Below, piece by piece: positions 26,676 to 34,204 of a DNA stretch of 57,018 nt (position 1 is its first letter; every line of letters starts with the position of its first letter). The stretch spans positions 1 to 57,018 of the forward strand of contig JAIQFN010000075.1 in assembly GCA_020073265.1 (NCBI GenBank), given 5' to 3'. Below the pieces are notes generated by a model. That model searched no databases, had not been told where the DNA came from, and was given only the letters and a program-made list of their open reading frames with translations. Position numbers and translations under genes: made by a program. This DNA comes from Terriglobia bacterium (GTDB lineage: Bacteria; Acidobacteriota; Terriglobia; Bryobacterales; Bryobacteraceae).

Positions 26676-27821
26676 CTACAATTTCGACAGCAGCATCGCC
26701 AGCAGCGCCGTTCGATCCGCGATCCGATCCACTAGAATGCTCTCGTTCGCCGCATGCGCACCTTCGCCGACGCCGCCTAAACCGTCCAGCGTGGGAACGC
26801 CGAGCGCTGCCGTGAAATTTCCATCCGATCCGCCGCCGGTGGACGATTCTTCCAGCTTCACGCCCAGCTCCTTGGCGAAGCCGCGCGCCGTGGCAAACAG
26901 CTTGCGAATGGCCGGAGTGCGCTCCATTGGAGGGCGATTCACGCCGCCTTCCACCTGGATCGCACACCGCTTATCGAAGGGACGCAGCGCGCGGAATTTC
27001 CGGTCGAGCGCCGGGGCGTCCTTCATCCTGGCGACGCGGATGTCCACCTCGGCCTTCGCCTCCGCCGCCACCACGTTGGTGCGCGTCCCTCCCGAGATCA
27101 CGCCGGGATTCACCGTGATGCCGCGGCTGAGTTGCGTGAACCCGGCCAGGCGCTCGATCTGGCGCGCGAGTTCCACAATGGCGCTCGCGCCGTTCTGAAA
27201 ATCGACACCCGCGTGCGAAGCACGACCTCTCACCGTGACGGTGTAATCGCCGACGCCCTTCCGCTCGGTCTTGATCTTGCCGGCCAGGCCGGTTCCCGGT
27301 TCGAGCACCAGCACCACGGCGCTCGCTCGCGCGGCTTCTTCCGTGAGCGGACGCGACGATTCGCTGCCCACTTCTTCGTCCGCGTTGACCTGCAGGACCA
27401 CACGCCGCGCCACCGGAACATCCAGTTCCCGCAGCGCCTGGATGGCATATAGAAAAAACACGATGCCCGACTTCATGTCCAGCACGCCCGGCCCCCACAG
27501 CCGCCCATTCTTCTGCCGGAAAGGCATGTGCGCCAGCGTGCCAAGCGGCCACACGGTGTCGGAATGCCCCAGCGCGAGAATATTGCCGTCGCGCTGTTTG
27601 CGCGGGCCGGGCAACTGGAATTCGCAGCGCAGGTGCCGGCCGAAGCGTCCCCCCGCGAGCTTGCGCACTCTCCCCTCGCGTTCGAGCTTGCTCGCCAGCA
27701 AATCCACAAAACGATTCACTGATTGCGGATGATCGCTCGGGGACTCGCATTCCACCAATTCACGAATCAACGCGATGATGGCGGATTGTTTCGATCGAGC
27801 AAAATCAAGGAATGGATGCAT
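26676..27821 (-). CDS. M20 family metallopeptidase, carboxypeptidase G2-like
   Basis: A 381-residue di-zinc peptidase. Ligand motifs are ALGHSDTVWPLGTL, GPGVLDMKSGIVFF, NADEEVGSES (catalytic and ligand Glu), LEPGTG and the late His in GVGEGAHAANES; the dimerisation domain lies between (ASHAGVDFQNGASAI). It is 44% of the length class of glutamate carboxypeptidases and ArgE/DapE relatives, i.e. full length for the group. No signal peptide is seen. It is convergent with selA (2 nt apart) and divergent from fabZ. Confidence 0.88.
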   Translation of the reverse strand: MHPFLDFARSKQSAIIALIRELVECESPSDHPQSVNRFVDLLASKLEREGRVRKLAGGRFGRHLRCEFQLPGPRKQRDGNILALGHSDTVWPLGTLAHMPFRQKNGRLWGPGVLDMKSGIVFFLYAIQALRELDVPVARRVVLQVNADEEVGSESSRPLTEEAARASAVVLVLEPGTGLAGKIKTERKGVGDYTVTVRGRASHAGVDFQNGASAIVELARQIERLAGFTQLSRGITVNPGVISGGTRTNVVAAEAKAEVDIRVARMKDAPALDRKFRALRPFDKRCAIQVEGGVNRPPMERTPAIRKLFATARGFAKELGVKLEESSTGGGSDGNFTAALGVPTLDGLGGVGEGAHAANESILVDRIADRTALLAMLLSKL

Positions 27822-27828
27822 CGCCTGT

Positions 27829-27834
27829 TATAAT
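27829..27834. promoter_or_regulatory. Shared -10 region of divergent fabZ and M20 peptidase genes
   Basis: TATAAT at 27829-27834 reads toward fabZ, and TATTAT on the other strand (about 27831-27836) reads toward the peptidase. The whole gap is only 24 nt, so both transcripts would have very short leaders. The -35 elements are not clear. Confidence 0.4.
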
Positions 27835-27845
27835 AGCCACTTCGC

Positions 27846-28316
27846 ATGCCGATCCTCGACATACAGGCGATTCGCGAGATCCTGCCGCATCGTTATCCCA
27901 TGCTGCTGGTGGATGCGATTCTGGAACTCGAAGCCGACCGGATCGTAGGCGTCAAGAACGTAACCATCAACGAGCCGTTTTTTGCGGGCCATTTTCCCGA
28001 TTTCCCGGTGATGCCGGGCGTGCTGATCGTCGAAGCGATGGCGCAGGTGGCCGGCGTTCTGGTTCTGAAGAGCATTCCGGACCGCAAAAGCAAGCTGGTG
28101 CTGCTGGCCTCGGTCGAAGAAGCGAAATTTCGCCGGCCCGTCCTGCCGGGTCATCAGCTCCGCATCGAGATGCGTGTCACCAAGCGCAAGGCCAGCGTCG
28201 CCAAAATGCACGGCCAGGCAACCGTGGACGGCGTGGTGGTGGCCGAAGCCGAGTTGATGTGCAAGCTGGCCGATCGGGAACCGCAGCCGGCTGCCGCGGA
28301 AGCCCCCGTCGCTTGA
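27846..28316 (+). CDS. fabZ: 3-hydroxyacyl-[ACP] dehydratase
   Basis: FabZ removes water from 3-hydroxyacyl-ACP in fatty acid synthesis. The 156-residue product has ILPHRYPMLLVDAI, the catalytic His in FFAGHFPDFPVMPGVLIVEA and the Glu in the same stretch (VEAMAQ). It is followed by lpxA after 9 nt, a common grouping because both use 3-hydroxyacyl-ACP. The C terminus has an Ala/Pro tail. Confidence 0.96.
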   Translation: MPILDIQAIREILPHRYPMLLVDAILELEADRIVGVKNVTINEPFFAGHFPDFPVMPGVLIVEAMAQVAGVLVLKSIPDRKSKLVLLASVEEAKFRRPVLPGHQLRIEMRVTKRKASVAKMHGQATVDGVVVAEAELMCKLADREPQPAAAEAPVA

Positions 28317-28325
28317 AGCCCCCTC

Positions 28326-29102
28326 ATGCCGATCCATCCGACGGCCATCGTTGACACTCAGGCGCGTATCGCCGACAACGCCGAAATCGGACCCTACTGC
28401 ATCATCGGAGCGAACGTCCAGATCGGCGCGGGGACGCGGTTGATGGCGCATGTCTACGTGGAAGGTGCGACCACCATCGGCGAAGACAACGCCTTCTATC
28501 CCTACTCGAGCATCGGCGTCGCCTCGCAGGACCTCAAGTACAAGGGTGAGCCCGCTGAAACGCGCATCGGGAACCGTAACCGGATCCGCGAGTTCGTCAC
28601 CATTCATCGTGGAACGGAAGGCGGCGGCCTGATCACCGAGATCGGCGACGATAACCTGGTGATGGCTTACGCCCACATCGCTCACGACGTGCGGATCGGA
28701 AGCCACACCGTGCTCGGCAACGGAGTCACTTTCGCCGGACACGTGGTGGTGGCCGACTGGGCGGTGATCGAAGCTTTCACCGGCGTGCATCAATTCTGCC
28801 GCGTGGGCCGGCACGCCTTCATCGGCGGATACAGCGTCGTCACCAAGGACGTCCTGCCGTTCTCTCTCACCGTGTCGCCGCGAGAATCCAAGGTGTTCGG
28901 AGAAAACAAGGTCGGCCTGGAACGGCGCGGCTTCAGCCAGCCGGTCATCGAGAACCTGCACAAAGTGTTTCGCCTGCTTACCAAGTCGGGCTTGAACACC
29001 ACGCAGGCGGTGGAACGCATCGGCGCCGAAGTCGAGATGGGACCCGAAGTAGAGGAACTGCTGGCCTTCATCGCATCGTCGGAGCGCGGGTTCGTCAAAT
29101 GA
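28326..29102 (+). CDS. lpxA: UDP-N-acetylglucosamine acyltransferase
   Basis: LpxA moves a 3-hydroxyacyl chain from ACP to UDP-GlcNAc, the first step of lipid A synthesis. The 258-residue product is a left-handed beta-helix with hexapeptide repeats (IHPTAIVDTQARIADNAEIG, VRIGSHTVLGNGVTFAGHV). The catalytic His lies in YAHIAHDVRIG, and AFTGVHQFCRVGRHAFIGG is typical. A C-terminal helical domain is present. Its stop overlaps lpxI by 4 nt. Confidence 0.96.
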   Translation: MPIHPTAIVDTQARIADNAEIGPYCIIGANVQIGAGTRLMAHVYVEGATTIGEDNAFYPYSSIGVASQDLKYKGEPAETRIGNRNRIREFVTIHRGTEGGGLITEIGDDNLVMAYAHIAHDVRIGSHTVLGNGVTFAGHVVVADWAVIEAFTGVHQFCRVGRHAFIGGYSVVTKDVLPFSLTVSPRESKVFGENKVGLERRGFSQPVIENLHKVFRLLTKSGLNTTQAVERIGAEVEMGPEVEELLAFIASSERGFVK

Positions 29103-29917
29103 GCAAGTACGGACTGATCGCCGGCAATGGCCGATTCCCGCTGCTGGCGCTCGAGACCGCGCGCGGCCTGGGCGATGAGGTGGTGGCCATCGCGATCCGC
29201 GAGGAGGCGTCGCCGGAAATCGAGAGCCTGGCTTCGCGCTGCCATTGGATATCGCTCGGCGAACTCAGCCGCCTGATTGAAATTCTCAAGGCCGAAGGCA
29301 TCACCGAGGTCGTGATGGCCGGGCAGGTGAAGCATGCCAGCATTTTTTCAGCCATCCGGCCGGATTTGCGGCTGTTCAAGCTGCTGGCCTCACTGCGGGA
29401 GAAAAACACCGACGCTTTGATCGGTGGCGTGGCCAAGGTTTTGGCGGAGGAAGGCATCCATCTGGGTGATTCCACTTCGCTTTTGAAGCCGCTGCTGGCA
29501 GGCGCCGGCGTTCTCACGAAACGAAAACCGTCCAGCGACGAGGAGCGCGACATCTCCTACGGCCGCCGCATTGCGAACACACTGGCCGGTCTGGATGTCG
29601 GGCAAAGCGTGGCGATTTGCGACCGCGCCTGCGTCGCCGTCGAAGCCATGGAAGGAACCGATGCGATGCTGGAGCGCGCGGCGTCGCTCGCGAACGGGAA
29701 GCCGCTGCGCCTGGTTAAAGTCTCGCGCCGCCGCGGGCACTTGCTGTTCGATGTTCCCGTCGCGGGCCCGCGCACCATCGAAGTCATGCGAGCTACCGGA
29801 ACCACGGCGCTCGCGGTGGACGCCGGCCGGACGCTGCTGCTCGATCGCGCCGAGATGCTGGAGCGCGCCAACGAATCCGGAATCACCGTGATAGGCTACG
29901 AGCCAGAACAAAAATGA
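29099..29917 (+). CDS. lpxI: UDP-2,3-diacylglucosamine pyrophosphatase LpxI
   Basis: LpxI hydrolyses UDP-2,3-diacylglucosamine to lipid X and UMP, replacing LpxH in many bacteria. The 272-residue product (old name DUF1009) has YGLIAGNGRFPLLALETARG at the start, VMAGQVKHASIF, DTxx-like GDSTSLLKPLLAGAGVL and VGQSVAICDRACVAVEAMEG. It is coupled to lpxA. Repeats follow right after it. Confidence 0.94.
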   Translation: MSKYGLIAGNGRFPLLALETARGLGDEVVAIAIREEASPEIESLASRCHWISLGELSRLIEILKAEGITEVVMAGQVKHASIFSAIRPDLRLFKLLASLREKNTDALIGGVAKVLAEEGIHLGDSTSLLKPLLAGAGVLTKRKPSSDEERDISYGRRIANTLAGLDVGQSVAICDRACVAVEAMEGTDAMLERAASLANGKPLRLVKVSRRRGHLLFDVPVAGPRTIEVMRATGTTALAVDAGRTLLLDRAEMLERANESGITVIGYEPEQK

Positions 29918-29941
29918 ACGCGCCTGACAAGTTGGTTGATC

Positions 29942-29988
29942 GTGGCGCACGCACTCGTGCGTGCCGCGTTCACACTCATGTGAACGCC
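29942..29988 (+). repeat. 47-nt double-hairpin repeat, copy B
   Basis: It starts GTGGCGCACG. Hairpin 1 is GCACGCA-CTCG-TGCGTGC. Hairpin 2 has a perfect 9-bp stem GCGTTCACA/TGTGAACGC around loop CTCA. It lies 24 nt after lpxI and faces copy C head to head. Confidence 0.9.
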
Positions 29989-30006
29989 TGGTCGGCTTCG
30001 GAACCC

Positions 30007-30053
30007 CGCGTCGACACGAGTGTCGACGCGGCACGCACGAGTGCGTGCGCCAC
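30007..30053 (-). repeat. 47-nt double-hairpin repeat, copy C (inverted partner of B)
   Basis: On the minus strand it starts GTGGCGCACG. Hairpin 1 is identical to copy B. Hairpin 2 is GCGTCGACA-CTCG-TGTCGACGC, a different but perfect 9-bp stem. An 18-nt spacer separates it from B, so the pair resembles a REPIN or BIME unit. It ends 14 nt before the next gene. Confidence 0.9.
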
Positions 30054-30067
30054 GAGGTTCTTCGTTC

Positions 30068-31027
30068 ATGGAGAGTAAGATCAAAGTCGCGGTAATCGGC
30101 GCGGGCGTCTTCGGCCGGCATCATCTGCGGATCCTGAGCCAATCGCCGGCGGCCCAACTGGCAGGGGTCGTGGACCTCGACTCGGATCGCGCCGCGGCCG
30201 CCGCCAAAGAACACGGCTGCCCGGCCTACGCCTCCATCCAGGAACTCGCGGGCCAGATCGACGCCGCCGTGGTCGCGGTCCCCACCACCGCGCATTCCGA
30301 AGTCGGATCCGCTCTGCTTGAACGCGGCATCGACGTGCTGGTGGAAAAACCCATCGCAGCGGACCTCGCCGCGGCCCGGCGCCTGGTCGACACAGCGGCG
30401 CGCAACGCTCGCATCCTGCAAGTGGGTCACCTGGAACGCTACAACCCGGCGGTAGCGGCGCTCAAGAAAATCGTCCGCCTCCCGCTATTCTTCGAGATTC
30501 ACCGCTTAAGCCTGCCCGGCCCGCGCAGCCTGGACGTGGACGTGGTGCTCGACCTGATGATTCACGATCTCGACATCGTGCTCGACTTGGCCGCGGCCAT
30601 GCCGGAGGACATTCAAGCCGCCGGGCTTTCGATTCTCTCCGACAAAGTCGACATCGCCAACGTGCGCCTGGCCTTTCCGGGCGGCTGCATCGCCAACCTG
30701 ACCGCCAGCCGCGTTTCCACCGAACGAGTCCGCAAGCTGCGCCTCTTCCAGCCGCATCAGTACATCTCGCTCGATTACCAAAAGCAGGAGGCCGCGGTTT
30801 TCACCGTGTCGGAGAACAAGCAGATTGGGTTCCAGCCGCTCGCCGTGGTGAAGGACGAGCCGCTCCGGCTGGAAGTGGAGGCCTTCCTTGAATCGGTCCG
30901 GCATCGCACCAGGCCGCTGGTTTCGGGCGATGAGGGACTGCGCGCGCTGGAAGTAGCGCTCGGCATTCTTGCTAAAATCGAAGTGCACACAGAGCTGGTC
31001 GCGCAGCGGATTCAATCGCTTAGGTAG
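30068..31027 (+). CDS. Gfo/Idh/MocA family oxidoreductase
   Basis: A 319-residue NAD(P)-binding oxidoreductase: Rossmann motif VAVIGAGVFGRHHLRIL, the family EKP motif in DVLVEKPIAADLAAAR, and the substrate domain with VLDLMIHDLDIVLDL. The ATG at 30068 is chosen because the longer frame begins inside repeat C. Members near lpxA in other bacteria include GnnA, which oxidises UDP-GlcNAc to make an amino-sugar lipid A, but no gnnB aminotransferase is visible here, so that role is only a possibility. Confidence 0.88.
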   Translation: MESKIKVAVIGAGVFGRHHLRILSQSPAAQLAGVVDLDSDRAAAAAKEHGCPAYASIQELAGQIDAAVVAVPTTAHSEVGSALLERGIDVLVEKPIAADLAAARRLVDTAARNARILQVGHLERYNPAVAALKKIVRLPLFFEIHRLSLPGPRSLDVDVVLDLMIHDLDIVLDLAAAMPEDIQAAGLSILSDKVDIANVRLAFPGGCIANLTASRVSTERVRKLRLFQPHQYISLDYQKQEAAVFTVSENKQIGFQPLAVVKDEPLRLEVEAFLESVRHRTRPLVSGDEGLRALEVALGILAKIEVHTELVAQRIQSLR

Positions 31028-31068
31028 CAACTTCCGGCGAGCGACGGACGTCTTTTAAGCACGCCATC

Positions 31069-32103
31069 ATGGGTTTCGATGCCGATTCCGGCCCCAATCT
31101 TTTGCTGGACTGGCAAAAGGCCGGCGACCCGCCTCACTGGATCAGCGCCGGTGTCGGTTCGCTCGTCATACACGCATTGGCCGTTCCTCTGCTCATCCTG
31201 ATTGCCTCGCTGGAAACACCCGCGCCGAGGCTGGGGACCGAAATCGTCAGCAACATTCAGAGGGTGACGCTGGTCGCGCCGCCCCGGGAGCTGACGCAAA
31301 AGGCGCCGAATCGCGGCAAGGTCGCCAAGGAAGTAAATGTGGAGGACCTGATGCCGCGTCCGGCTTCTCAAGAACGGCTGCCTCCAGCGCGAGCGGTTCG
31401 CACCTTCAAGCCTCCGGTGGAGCGCAATCCCGGACCGCCGCAGCCCGGGCCTCCGAATCTCACCGAGCCTCCCAAGCTCGAGGCCGCGCTCAACACCCCG
31501 CGCGTGCTGCCGGCTGAGTCCGGCGTTCCGAAAGCTCCGCCGCCCAAGATTCAGTCCGAAGAACAGCCCAAGCTCGCGTTCGAAGCGCCGGGCCAACGCG
31601 GAACCAGTCCCGATCGCGGTCAATCCAGGCTCGCGCCACCCAGGGCGACGGTTGAAGAGGCCATTCGCGGCGTATCACACGGCGGCGGCCAAGGCGGCAT
31701 CGTCGTGGGCGACATCGAGCAGCCGTTGAACATTCCCGACAGCCTTCGATTGCCGCCTTCGCCCGGACACAGCGGCAGCAGTTTGGAACTGTTGAGCGAT
31801 CCGATGGGCGTGGATTTCAAGCCGTACCTCATCCAGATCCTCGCGCTGGTTCGCCGTAACTGGTTCGCCGTGATTCCCGAGAGCGCGCGGCTCGGAAACC
31901 GGGGAGTGGTGCAACTTCAGTTCATCATCGATCGCAGCGGGCAGGTCCCGAAACTGGTGATCGCGATGCCGTCGGGCTCTCAAGCGCTCGACAAAGCTGC
32001 GGTCGCAGGCATCAGCGCGTCGGTTCCATTCCCGCCGCTGCCGGCCGAGTACAAGGGCCTGTCCATCCGGCTGCAGTTTGCGTTTAAGTACAACGTGCAA
32101 TGA
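31069..32103 (+). CDS. TonB-like energy transducer
   Basis: A 344-residue protein with a cytoplasmic start, one N-terminal membrane helix (about residues 25-48: AGVGSLVIHALAVPLLILIA), a long Pro/Lys/Glu-rich periplasmic stretch and a C-terminal TonB domain (RGVVQLQFIIDRSGQVPKLV, ALDKAAVAGISASVPFPPLP, LQFAFKYNVQ). It should pass proton-motive energy from ExbBD to outer-membrane receptors such as the two in this window. exbB and exbD are not nearby. Confidence 0.85.
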   Translation: MGFDADSGPNLLLDWQKAGDPPHWISAGVGSLVIHALAVPLLILIASLETPAPRLGTEIVSNIQRVTLVAPPRELTQKAPNRGKVAKEVNVEDLMPRPASQERLPPARAVRTFKPPVERNPGPPQPGPPNLTEPPKLEAALNTPRVLPAESGVPKAPPPKIQSEEQPKLAFEAPGQRGTSPDRGQSRLAPPRATVEEAIRGVSHGGGQGGIVVGDIEQPLNIPDSLRLPPSPGHSGSSLELLSDPMGVDFKPYLIQILALVRRNWFAVIPESARLGNRGVVQLQFIIDRSGQVPKLVIAMPSGSQALDKAAVAGISASVPFPPLPAEYKGLSIRLQFAFKYNVQ

Positions 32104-32136
32104 ACGAACAGGTGTCAGGTTTCAGGTGTCAGTGGA

Positions 32137-34203
32137 TTACTGCAGCACTACTAGCGGCGAGCGTGCGTAGCCGAATTTGCGGGCTTGCTCGTCGATGACG
32201 CTGACCTGGCAGGTGTAGCGGCCCGGCGGAATGTTGGCCAGTGGCATCTGGAACTCAAAGGCCAGCGTGTTCGGGTGGCCGGACTTCGGCTTAGTCACGC
32301 GAACGGGCGCCGATTCAAAAGCTTTGGATTTGCCGCGAAACACCGTCAACTCCGCCGAAACGCTGGGCGAGGTTTCCGTACCGGGATCGTAGACCTCGAA
32401 GTACACGTACAGCTTTTGGTCCTTGCGAAAAACGCGCGTGATGTCCGGCACCAGTTTTTGGCCGTTCTCCACCAGCGGATGCGCCTCCAGCAGTTTCTTG
32501 TTCGCGGCGGACCCGACGCTGGCCGACAGCGGCTCGCGCTGGTTGCTCCACACCACCGAGCTCATGCGCACCGACGACTGCTTGCTTAAGTCCGGTACCG
32601 TGAACTTCATCTCGAAGGTCCCCATTTTGCCGTTCTGGTTCTCGCGCGCTAGAAACTTGAGCTTGTAGTCGCCCGGCGGTAGCGTCACTCCGGTGTCGTA
32701 TTCGAGCTGCCTGCGGCTCAACTGCGACGCATTGCCCTCGGTGAACTTCAAGCTGATGCCGTCACGCACTCCTCCGATCAGCTTGCCGCCCGAGTCGCGA
32801 ATCTGGCCGATGAAATCCAGGTCCGTCTTCTGGTTCTTCGCCAAGTCGATGGATGAACCCGCGATGCGTGCCGTGATCGGAACGAAATACTTGTCGCGCG
32901 CCACCCGGAAATAATCCACCTCCAGGGCCAGCGGAAGTTCCGTAAACGGATCGCCCAGCGTGAGCGCTTCTTCGAGCTGCCGTTCCTTGTCGCTGGCGGT
33001 GAACTTCTGGAAGACCTTGGACGCGTAGTAGCCGGTACGATAGTCGAGCTTGGCGGTGAGGTCGGATTTCAGTCGAACCTTGATGCGGCGGTATTTTCCA
33101 TCCGTTGTTCCGTTGGTGCTGTAGTAACCGAGGATGTAATAGGCGTTGATGTCCTTCTGCGCCTGGGTGATTCCCATGCTCAGGTCGTTGGAATCGAGCA
33201 GCGCTTTTCCGCCGGTGTCCTCGGCCAGCGTCGACAATGTTTCCTGCGACGTGTTGAACTTGTCGCGCAGTCCCTGTTGCGTCTTGCCGGTGAAGATGCC
33301 GGTACCGGAAGCGGACGCGGTGCTGGCGTCGCCGCCGGGAGGTGTCGCAGTCAGGCCGCGGGCATCCACCGTATAAAACGCGACGTTGGCGCGCACGGCC
33401 GCATTCACTGTGGCCCGCAGTTGCGATTCGTTGTCCACGCCGGTCCGGCTGATGCCGCTTGAGAAATAGACGAGAGCCTTCTTCTCCGGGTACATGGCCA
33501 GCTTCTTGGCGGCGGTTTCGAGACCGATCAGCTTCAGATCGGTATTGAAGATATTGAATTCGGTTTCATCCGGTGTAAAACTTCCGCTGTCGTCGGTGTC
33601 GTCGGCGCCGGTGGAGCCATCCACGGCGTTCTCGCTCGCTTCGCCCAGGCGGAAGCCCTGAATCTCGGAAAACAGCAGCTCGCGATCGTCGGTAAAATCC
33701 TGCAGCACGCGCAAACGGTTCGAGTACGTCAGGATCGCCACCAGATCGGAGGACGTCATCTGCTGGTTCAAAAACTTCAAGGCCGCCTGCTGCGCCCGAA
33801 GCTGCTCGGGGGGCTGCATGGACGAAAAATCGAAGTACAGCGCCAGCAACCGCCGGTCTTTGCGCGACGCCGCGGTATTGTCGCTCGCCGCGGCCGCAGG
33901 AGGACGTTGGACTTCCTTGGGAGCCTGGGCGATCTGAGCCGGCCGCGCATTCTCGGGCACCACCACCGGCGGAAGAACATCCGAAGTCAGATGCTCCACT
34001 TCAAACACCGCGATCTGCTGCGCTTTGTCGTCCTCGGTCAGCGCGAAATCTTCCTTCTTCAAAGTGTCGACCAGCTTGCCCGACTTGTCGCGCACGGTCA
34101 CGTTGACGATCACCAGGTTCGTATCCGTGCGAAACGTGGCTGGTTGATCCTGCGCGAACAACGCGCAACAACACACACCGCTGATCAGTGGACGTAGTCT
34201 CAT
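32137..34203 (-). CDS. Secreted VWA-domain protein (VWFA-related Acidobacterial type)
   Basis: A 688-residue exported protein (signal-like MRLRPLISGVCCCALFAQ). After a beta-rich start (FRTDTNLVIVNVTVRDKSGK) comes a von Willebrand factor A domain: MIDAS-like LALYFDFSSMQPPEQL, LVYFSSGISRTGVDNESQL and NAYYILGYYSTNGTTDGKYR. The pattern matches what is known as the VWFA-related Acidobacterial domain (TIGR03436). The C-terminal half is made of beta-sandwich stretches. Its start is one base after the stop of the Oar-like receptor gene, so the two are likely co-translated. The partner and substrate are unknown. Confidence 0.88.
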   Translation of the reverse strand: MRLRPLISGVCCCALFAQDQPATFRTDTNLVIVNVTVRDKSGKLVDTLKKEDFALTEDDKAQQIAVFEVEHLTSDVLPPVVVPENARPAQIAQAPKEVQRPPAAAASDNTAASRKDRRLLALYFDFSSMQPPEQLRAQQAALKFLNQQMTSSDLVAILTYSNRLRVLQDFTDDRELLFSEIQGFRLGEASENAVDGSTGADDTDDSGSFTPDETEFNIFNTDLKLIGLETAAKKLAMYPEKKALVYFSSGISRTGVDNESQLRATVNAAVRANVAFYTVDARGLTATPPGGDASTASASGTGIFTGKTQQGLRDKFNTSQETLSTLAEDTGGKALLDSNDLSMGITQAQKDINAYYILGYYSTNGTTDGKYRRIKVRLKSDLTAKLDYRTGYYASKVFQKFTASDKERQLEEALTLGDPFTELPLALEVDYFRVARDKYFVPITARIAGSSIDLAKNQKTDLDFIGQIRDSGGKLIGGVRDGISLKFTEGNASQLSRRQLEYDTGVTLPPGDYKLKFLARENQNGKMGTFEMKFTVPDLSKQSSVRMSSVVWSNQREPLSASVGSAANKKLLEAHPLVENGQKLVPDITRVFRKDQKLYVYFEVYDPGTETSPSVSAELTVFRGKSKAFESAPVRVTKPKSGHPNTLAFEFQMPLANIPPGRYTCQVSVIDEQARKFGYARSPLVVLQ

Positions 34204-34204
34204 A

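Noticed and set aside
29942-30053. Possible CRISPR fragment
   Set aside because: Repeats are in opposite orientations, palindromic over their full length, not arrayed with unique spacers, and no cas gene is present.
32109-32132. Direct repeat CAGGTGTCAG with 4-nt spacer after the TonB-like gene
   Set aside because: Only two short copies and no palindrome or family elsewhere in the window; not enough to call an element.
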